From positions 1 through 64,000 of the forward strand of contig NZ_JBJHZY010000001.1 in assembly GCF_045310525.1 (NCBI RefSeq): a stretch of 64,000 bases of DNA, read 5' to 3'. The DNA comes from Clostridium_AT radicumherbarum (lineage in GTDB: Bacteria > Bacillota > Clostridia > Clostridiales > Clostridiaceae). Made by a program: the position numbers and the translations under genes. Positions 59,240 through 64,000 of the stretch are shown piece by piece; position 1 is the first letter of the stretch, and each line of letters starts with the position of its first letter. Under the pieces are notes generated by a model that searched no databases, was not told the origin of the DNA, and saw only the letters and a program-made list of their open reading frames with translations.

Positions 59240-60288
59240 TGGATTGCAATATATTTAAGAAAAGAATCAACGATTTGCTTGAAGATAATTTATCCTACGA
59301 CCTCAGAAAGGCTATGCTTGAACATGCAGAAAGCTGTAATAACTGCAGTACCTTATTTAAGGAAGAGCATGAAATGGACGATATATTTAAGGCAGGCTTA
59401 GCAGTGGAAATGCAAAATTTTAGAAGCTTAAGGAGTGATATTATGAAAAACATTGATAAAAATAGATATGGTACAGGTTCTGGTAAAAAATTAATTAGAC
59501 ATTTTAAAAGCTATATTGCAACCTATACTTCCTTAATAGCCATAGTTGCAGTTTTTGCTTTCCTAATTCCCTATGTTAAAACCCATGGACTTTTAGGAGC
59601 AAACAAATCAGCTAGTATGGCTCCGCAAAATCAAGTAATGTCAGCTGCACAAAAGGCAGATAGCAGCAATACCGCAGATAATGCACAAAATGATAGTTCC
59701 AAATCAATGAAGGAAAGTGCTGATACCGTTAAAACCTTGATAGATAGCTCTTATATTCCGCAATTTGAAAAGAAGCAATTAAGTAAGGACAATAATCCAA
59801 AGTTTAATACTCCTTGGGAAGCCTCTACAAGTAATAAATTTAGTGCAACTGTTGAAGGTAAGGGCACTGAAGCTATAGAAGAAGGTATTGCTAGCATTAT
59901 AGTAAAAAATTCAAGCACCGGAGATCAGTGGAGCTTTAATTTGATCAATAATGACAAACAATACACACCTAAAGCAGTAAAATGGATTGATGATGAAAAT
60001 ATTTTAGTAATTGTAGGCGGTGGCTATGGTACGGTTGATCTTGGTGGAGAATTATATATTCTTAATGTAAATACTGGACTTGCTGCAAAGGCAGATCCCA
60101 AAAATACAGCAAAATTAAATGTCCTATCTGAAATCACTAAAATTAAATCAGTTAAGGCGGTTAATGCAAGTACTCTAAGTATTGATACTGAGGTTCTTGT
60201 ATTTGAAGATAGCAGTAAGAATAAGAATCACAGCGAAAACAGAACTATAACTTCACCCTTTGGCGAAATAGTTAATACTATTAAGTAA
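59239..60288 (+). CDS. Membrane-bound zinc-finger anti-sigma factor with DUF4652-like outer domain
   Basis: 349 residues. The N-terminal part holds the HxxxCxxC motif (HAESCNNC) that binds the sigma factor. One membrane segment lies at about 92-112. The outer part starts with a Ser/Ala/Asn-rich stretch and ends in a domain of about 160 residues (TPWEASTSNKFSATVEGKG region) that resembles DUF4652, a likely sensor. Sequestering of the sigma at the membrane is inferred from the family. Confidence 0.87.
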   Translation: MDCNIFKKRINDLLEDNLSYDLRKAMLEHAESCNNCSTLFKEEHEMDDIFKAGLAVEMQNFRSLRSDIMKNIDKNRYGTGSGKKLIRHFKSYIATYTSLIAIVAVFAFLIPYVKTHGLLGANKSASMAPQNQVMSAAQKADSSNTADNAQNDSSKSMKESADTVKTLIDSSYIPQFEKKQLSKDNNPKFNTPWEASTSNKFSATVEGKGTEAIEEGIASIIVKNSSTGDQWSFNLINNDKQYTPKAVKWIDDENILVIVGGGYGTVDLGGELYILNVNTGLAAKADPKNTAKLNVLSEITKIKSVKAVNASTLSIDTEVLVFEDSSKNKNHSENRTITSPFGEIVNTIK

Positions 60289-60297
60289 TTCAAAATT

Positions 60298-60327
60298 AGA
60301 AGCAGGATAATTCTCCTGCTTCTTTTA
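60298..60327 (+). terminator. Terminator after the anti-sigma gene
   Basis: agaagcagga (60298-60307) pairs with tcctgcttct (60314-60323), a perfect 10-bp stem, then TTTTA. Confidence 0.9.
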
Positions 60328-60405
60328 CTGTCCTTGAAGTTATATTATAATAAGTAGTGTGAAAGTTTAAATTTTTAATATGTATTTATAATATGAGGTA
60401 GCAGC

Positions 60406-61656
60406 ATGAATAATTCAATTGAACTTTATAATAAAGCTGTAAAGTTTTATAACGAAGGGTATATTAATAAGGCAATAGAATACTGCGAAAAAAGTATATC
60501 AAGTAATTTAAAAAATACAGCAGCTATAAACCTTAAAGGACTGCTGTATTATTTTAAGGGCGACCTAGATTCCGCTGAGGCACTTTGGAAAATGAATTTC
60601 CAGGTAAACAGAGACTTAGTCTCAAAAAAATATTTAGAGGATATTAGAAATGATAGAGATAAATTCCTTATATATAAGGCTGCTTTAGCAGATATAAATG
60701 AACTAAGACTTAAAGAAGCTGTAAATTTGCTAAAGAAATGCAAAGAAAGTGATTTCAATTGTATTAATGTAAATAATTCTTTAACTATTTGTTATATAAA
60801 GCATGGGGACTATAATGCTGCAGTTGAACTCATTGAGGAAGTACTTAAAATTGACAGGAAAAATGAAATTGCAGTAAAAAATAAAAAAGAACTTATAGGT
60901 TTAGGGATAGTGAAGAAAAAAATAAAATTTAAGTATATTGCTATACCAATTGCATGTATGGTTTTAATTGCAGCTTTAGGTTTTGGTATAAAAAATATTA
61001 ACAAGGCAATAGCATCTAAAAATAACAACATAAGTGAACAAGCTAAAGTATCTTCAGTTAAAAACAATACAAATGAACCTGCTAAAGCTCCTGAAGTTAG
61101 TGGTACTAATGCTGCGAATACTCCAAAAGAAACAAATGAAAATATATTTAAAAGCGAGGAGTTTAACAGTGCTATAACTAATCAAGATTATGAAAAGCTG
61201 TACAGCATGGTAAATGAGTGGAAGGGCAAAGAATTAAATATAAATGATAAGACTTTGCTTCAAAAAGGTATAGAACTACTGCAAAGCAGCGGTATAGAAT
61301 ATTTTTATAGTAAAGGTAGGCAAGCATTAACGTCAAAGGACTACAAAACTTCCGAAAAATATTTTGCTATGGCCTATGATTATGGGAAAGAATATTATCT
61401 ATATCAGGATATACTATATATGTTAGGCTTCAGTTATAAAAATGATAATCAAATTGATAAGTGCATAAAATATTATGAAGAATATGATAGTAAGTTTTCT
61501 AATGGTACCTATGAGCAAACAGTTTTGTATGAAATGAGTTTAATTTTTAAGTCTATTGATGCTAATGAAGCAAAAAATTATGCTGCAAGGCTTGCTAAGC
61601 AGTATCCTAAGTCTATTTATAATAACAGTGTAATAAAAAGTATTTTAGCAGGATAA
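60406..61656 (+). CDS. TPR-repeat membrane protein
   Basis: 416 residues. Three or so tetratricopeptide repeats fill residues 1-165 (YNKAVKFYNEGYINKAIEYC first). A membrane segment follows at about 180-197 (YIAIPIACMVLIAALGFGI). An Asn/Ala/Lys-rich linker and a second TPR-like helical region (about 260-410, for example YFAMAYDYGKEYYLYQDILY) make up the outer part. It resembles scaffold proteins of unknown role. GAGGTAG precedes the ATG. Confidence 0.7.
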   Translation: MNNSIELYNKAVKFYNEGYINKAIEYCEKSISSNLKNTAAINLKGLLYYFKGDLDSAEALWKMNFQVNRDLVSKKYLEDIRNDRDKFLIYKAALADINELRLKEAVNLLKKCKESDFNCINVNNSLTICYIKHGDYNAAVELIEEVLKIDRKNEIAVKNKKELIGLGIVKKKIKFKYIAIPIACMVLIAALGFGIKNINKAIASKNNNISEQAKVSSVKNNTNEPAKAPEVSGTNAANTPKETNENIFKSEEFNSAITNQDYEKLYSMVNEWKGKELNINDKTLLQKGIELLQSSGIEYFYSKGRQALTSKDYKTSEKYFAMAYDYGKEYYLYQDILYMLGFSYKNDNQIDKCIKYYEEYDSKFSNGTYEQTVLYEMSLIFKSIDANEAKNYAARLAKQYPKSIYNNSVIKSILAG

Positions 61657-61686
61657 CTGTACCACACCTGCTACAGGAGGCGCTAG

Positions 61687-61715
61687 TTGACCAATTGATT
61701 ATAATAATATATAAT
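61687..61715 (+). promoter_or_regulatory. Sigma-A promoter of trxA and the reductase gene
   Basis: TTGACC (61687-61692) and TATAAT (61710-61715) are 17 bp apart. The transcript should start near 61722. Confidence 0.85.
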
Positions 61716-61730
61716 ATAAAATATAATAAA

Positions 61731-61747
61731 ATACCATATAGGGGTAT
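61731..61747 (+). promoter_or_regulatory. ATACC...GGGGTAT element before trxA
   Basis: ataccatataggggtat has inverted ends ATACC/GGTAT and a G-run, just after the predicted transcription start. It resembles operators of the CsoR/CstR copper- or persulfide-sensing repressors (ATACCC-N4-GGGTAT type), though the left arm is incomplete and the spacing is one longer. The link is tentative. Confidence 0.35.
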
Positions 61748-61763
61748 ATAAGGAGGAAATAAA

Positions 61764-62081
61764 ATGATTAAAGAAATAATGGATAATAATTTTGAAGATG
61801 AAGTAATGAAAGGCAATGAAGCTGTAGTTGTAGACTTTTGGGCTCCTTGGTGCGGACCTTGCAAGATGCTTGGACCAGTTTTAGAAGAACTTGAAAAGGA
61901 CTATAACGGAAAGGTTAAGTTTGTAAAAGTAAATGTTGATAATAATCCAGTAGTATCACAAAAATTTAGGGTATCAAGCATACCAACAGTTATGGTGTTT
62001 AAAAATGGTTCTACTGTAGATACAATGGTTGGTTTTAGACCAAAGCCTGCTGTTAAGGATTTAATTGAAAAGCATATTTAA
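61764..62081 (+). CDS. trxA: Thioredoxin
   Basis: 105-residue thioredoxin with the redox motif WCGPC (Cys30, Cys33) and the conserved cis-proline in SSIPTVMVF. It reduces protein disulfides. AAGGAGG precedes the ATG. The next gene is its likely reductase. Confidence 0.96.
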   Translation: MIKEIMDNNFEDEVMKGNEAVVVDFWAPWCGPCKMLGPVLEELEKDYNGKVKFVKVNVDNNPVVSQKFRVSSIPTVMVFKNGSTVDTMVGFRPKPAVKDLIEKHI

Positions 62082-62116
62082 GATAAGCTGCTTTAAGGCT
62101 GATAGGGGTGAAGGGT

Positions 62117-62974
62117 GTGTCACAAAGGTATGATATAGCAATTGTGGGCAGTGGACCGGCTGGTTTATCTGCTGCAGTAAATGCTAGAATTAGAAATAAA
62201 AATATTATTGTTTTTGGAAGCAAGGATTTAAGTGCAAAGCTTACAATTGCTCCAAAAATTAATAACTATTTAGGGCTTCCTGATGTAAGCGGCAGGGAAT
62301 TAAAACATGAATTTGAAAAGCACATTAAAGCTATGAACATCCATATAACTTATGAAAGAATCAATTCTATTTATGCTATGGGAGACTATTTTGCTTTAAT
62401 GGTTAATGAAAAACTTTACGAAGCAAAAACAGTAATACTGGCAACTGGAGTTGAATACACAAAGGCCTTAAAGGGAGAAGAAAAATTTTTGGGCAAGGGT
62501 GTAGGCTACTGCGCTACCTGTGATGCACCACTATATAAGGGTAAAATAGTAACTATCATAGGCTATAATAAGGATGCTGAAGAAGATGCAAACTATGTTA
62601 GTGAACTTGCTGCAAAAACCTACTATGTCCCAATGCATAGGAATGTAGGTAATTTAAAGGAAAGCATTGAAATTGTAGCTGATAGACCTGTTGAAATAGC
62701 AGGAGATGATTTTGCTCACAGCTTGATTCTTAAAAATAAGGTTATAAAAACAGATGGTATCTTTATTTTAAAGGACAGTGTTCCGCCTGGGCAATTGGTT
62801 CCAGGTCTTACTATAGAAGAAGGTCATATAAAAGTAAATAGAAGCATGTTAACAAACATTGAAGGACTATATGCAGCTGGTGATTGTATTGGGAAACCCT
62901 ATCAATATATAAAGGCTGCAGGCGAGGGACAGGTTGCGGCACTTAATGCTGTTTCATATCTTGATAGTAAATAA
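62117..62974 (+). CDS. Thioredoxin reductase-like flavoprotein, probably ferredoxin-dependent (FFTR)
   Basis: 285 residues. The FAD motif IVGSGPAGLSAAVNAR is at the N-terminus, the redox pair CATC is at 132-135, and the second FAD motif GLYAAGDCIG is near the C-terminus. In place of the NADPH-site GxGxxA and HRRxxxR motifs the protein has IIGYNKDAEEDANYV and YYVPMHRNVGN. Clostridial FFTR enzymes, known from C. acetobutylicum, have lost NADPH binding and take electrons from ferredoxin. GTG 62117 fits the AGGGGTGAAG site; GTG 62108 lies within it. It directly follows trxA. Confidence 0.82.
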   Translation: MSQRYDIAIVGSGPAGLSAAVNARIRNKNIIVFGSKDLSAKLTIAPKINNYLGLPDVSGRELKHEFEKHIKAMNIHITYERINSIYAMGDYFALMVNEKLYEAKTVILATGVEYTKALKGEEKFLGKGVGYCATCDAPLYKGKIVTIIGYNKDAEEDANYVSELAAKTYYVPMHRNVGNLKESIEIVADRPVEIAGDDFAHSLILKNKVIKTDGIFILKDSVPPGQLVPGLTIEEGHIKVNRSMLTNIEGLYAAGDCIGKPYQYIKAAGEGQVAALNAVSYLDSK

Positions 62975-62983
62975 ATTTCACAT

Positions 62984-63020
62984 AAAAGAACTCCTCAAAA
63001 TTATTTTGAGGAGTTCTTTT
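62984..63020. terminator. Bidirectional terminator
   Basis: aaaagaactcctcaaaa (62984-63000) pairs perfectly with ttttgaggagttctttt (63004-63020). T-runs on both strands let it end the reductase transcript and the leftward hydrolase transcript. Confidence 0.95.
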
Positions 63021-63042
63021 ATGCCTATTTAATTTTAAAAAA

Positions 63043-63567
63043 TTATTGATTAACTACAAAAAAAACATGGTTTCCTATAGGTTTTACATTAGTTTTTTCT
63101 ATGTTCTTCATCCAATAAGAAGTTGCAATTTTAGGATTATAGAAGAAAACTGCTTTATCTGTAGGATCTTTACCGTTTAAAGCCTCTAATACTGCATCAT
63201 AACTTGCCTTATCTGGGATAACATCTATTTGACCATTTACTAAACAAGAAAAGGCATTTTTTTGTTTTATTACACCTTCTATAGACTTTGGAAAGCCTGG
63301 GCTTTGTACTCTGTTTAGTATCACGGAGGCAACAGCAACCTTTCCTTCATAGGGCTCAGATCTGCTTTCTGCAAAAACTATTTGAGCCATTAAATAAACG
63401 TCACTTTCTGTTACATAAATAGAATTATGATTATAGTTTAAAACTTGTATTGCGTCTATTTGCTCCTTGTATAAGTCACATTCTAATTCACTTGCTGCTT
63501 TTACATTAGACAAAGGTATAAATAAAAAGAAACATAAAAATAAAAATACTAAAGTGTATTTTTTCAT
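63043..63567 (-). CDS. SleB/CwlJ-type cell wall hydrolase
   Basis: 174 residues with a signal peptide (MKKYTLVFLF to VKA, about residue 25) and one Hydrolase_2 catalytic domain. The likely catalytic glutamate is in AQIVFAESRSEPYEGKVAVA, followed by ASVILNRV and later VFFYNPKIATS. Lytic transglycosylases of this family act on cortex or vegetative wall peptidoglycan. There is no separate wall-binding domain. AAAGGAGG precedes ATG at 63567. A c-di-AMP riboswitch lies right upstream. Confidence 0.88.
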   Translation of the reverse strand: MKKYTLVFLFLCFFLFIPLSNVKAASELECDLYKEQIDAIQVLNYNHNSIYVTESDVYLMAQIVFAESRSEPYEGKVAVASVILNRVQSPGFPKSIEGVIKQKNAFSCLVNGQIDVIPDKASYDAVLEALNGKDPTDKAVFFYNPKIATSYWMKNIEKTNVKPIGNHVFFVVNQ

Positions 63568-63582
63568 TACAATCCTCCTTTT

Positions 63583-63668
63583 GCCTACGGGGTTAGCTGA
63601 CGGGTTCGGTAAAGGCATAACCTACGTAATTACGATTCACCCCAAAAAAGTGGTTTCCCCGTGTTTTA
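63583..63668 (-). promoter_or_regulatory. Cyclic di-AMP (ydaO/yuaA) riboswitch
   Basis: Read on the minus strand, the segment contains CGGGGAAACCAC, then TTTTTTGGGGTGAATCG, a middle stem and CCGAACCCGTCAGCTAACC with CCCGTAGGC at its end, the conserved elements of this riboswitch. The ribosome binding site AAAGGAGG begins a few bases after it and no terminator intervenes, so control of translation or of RNA stability seems likely. Members usually switch off genes when c-di-AMP is high, and often govern wall hydrolases. Confidence 0.9.
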
Positions 63669-63734
63669 AAATAAAAATAAAACTTAGGCTAATGATATTA
63701 TTCCTCAATTTTAAAAAAAAATACAATATTTAAA

Positions 63735-63765
63735 TAAAAAAATGACATACCATAAAAGGTATGCC
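63735..63765 (-). terminator. Terminator of the gene at the window end
   Basis: Read leftwards, ggcatacc and ggtatgtc (63758-63765 and 63744-63751 on the plus strand) form an 8-bp stem with one G-T, followed by ATTTTTTTAT. Confidence 0.85.
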
Positions 63766-63778
63766 AATATTGGTAATT

Positions 63779-64000
63779 TTAAGACTGTAATAAATTTTTA
63801 AAATCAGTGAATGCTTTTAAAAAATCACTATAATCTTTTATTACATTATTATATTTAGAAGTTGATGAAGCATATAATTCAGTAATCTTACTGCTGGTTA
63901 AATTAGACCCAGAGAGTTTTTCATTATTTATAGAGTATATAAGGCTTTCCATATAGCTGTTGTAATCTTCTATACTTGTATTAAATGCCTTGTAGCAGGT
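63779..64000 (-). CDS. C-terminal part of an unknown protein (partial)
   Basis: A frame open from the window edge to TAA at 63779-63781 codes 73 residues, for example YNSYMESLIYSINNEKLSG and ending FLKAFTDFKNLLQS. It is hydrophilic, helix-prone and rich in Ser, Asn and Tyr, like the ends of some clostridial lipoproteins. The beginning lies outside the window and I recognise no family. A terminator follows, which supports a real gene. Confidence 0.65.
   Translation of the reverse strand, partial: TCYKAFNTSIEDYNSYMESLIYSINNEKLSGSNLTSSKITELYASSTSKYNNVIKDYSDFLKAFTDFKNLLQS

Overview
The window looks like a chromosomal segment of a spore-forming, glutamate-fermenting Clostridium (low-GC Firmicute). 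This rests on the A/T-rich coding sequence, strong AGGAGG-type ribosome binding sites, frequent GTG/TTG starts, the S10-spc-alpha gene order running into ecfA1-ecfA2-ecfT-truA-rplM-rpsI, a cwlD spore-cortex amidase, and a complete methylaspartate pathway of the C. tetanomorphum/C. cochlearium type. No species name can be proven from the sequence alone.

Layout. 1-610: the 3' end of a 23S rRNA, a 5S rRNA, tRNA-Glu and tRNA-Leu, closed by a terminator. 700-16640: one long ribosomal superoperon (rpsJ to rplQ, with secY, adk, map, a KOW-domain gene, infA and rpoA) behind a consensus sigma-A promoter. 16650-20943: energy-coupling-factor transporter genes, truA and rplM-rpsI with an L13-type leader. 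21000-24715: a poorly conserved stretch (small membrane or secreted ORFs, a membrane-anchored metallophosphoesterase) lying between rpsI and cwlD. 24860-36200: the glutamate degradation locus. A GntR regulator comes first, then glutamate mutase (glmS, glmL, glmE), methylaspartate ammonia-lyase, a two-subunit mesaconase/fumarase, the three subunits of citramalate lyase (citD, citE, citF) and its activating ligase (citC). Together they turn glutamate into methylaspartate, mesaconate, citramalate, and then acetate plus pyruvate. 36236-40790: a glucan phosphorylase under a probable CcpA site, a TPR membrane protein and a fruR-fruK pair.

40860-54970: an accessory island. A c-di-GMP-I riboswitch precedes a 3257-residue secreted RHS/YD-repeat polymorphic toxin with two peptidoglycan-binding domains inserted between the RHS core and the toxin tip. 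A likely immunity gene follows. Behind it is a decaying row of spare tip/immunity modules: two related orphan tips, two DUF1871-like immunity genes each broken by a frameshift, a toxin-tail remnant, an RHS-core scar fused to another immunity-like gene, and a structured non-coding segment.

54930-58600: a sigma-54 activator with an N-terminal HPr domain, divergent from ptsI (Enzyme I). ptsI has a canonical -24/-12 promoter, and the shared intergenic region holds three copies of TTGATA-N5-TATCAA. 58600-64000: an ECF sigma factor and zinc-finger anti-sigma pair with a matching ECF promoter, a TPR membrane protein, thioredoxin with a reductase that lacks the usual NADPH-binding motifs (likely the ferredoxin-dependent FFTR type), a SleB-type hydrolase under a c-di-AMP riboswitch, and the 3' end of one more gene.

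Most notable points for follow-up: the toxin cassette graveyard behind the c-di-GMP-controlled RHS gene, the HPr-domain/sigma-54/Enzyme I circuit, the NADPH-motif-less thioredoxin reductase, and repeated strong hairpins without U-tracts inside otherwise continuous operons.
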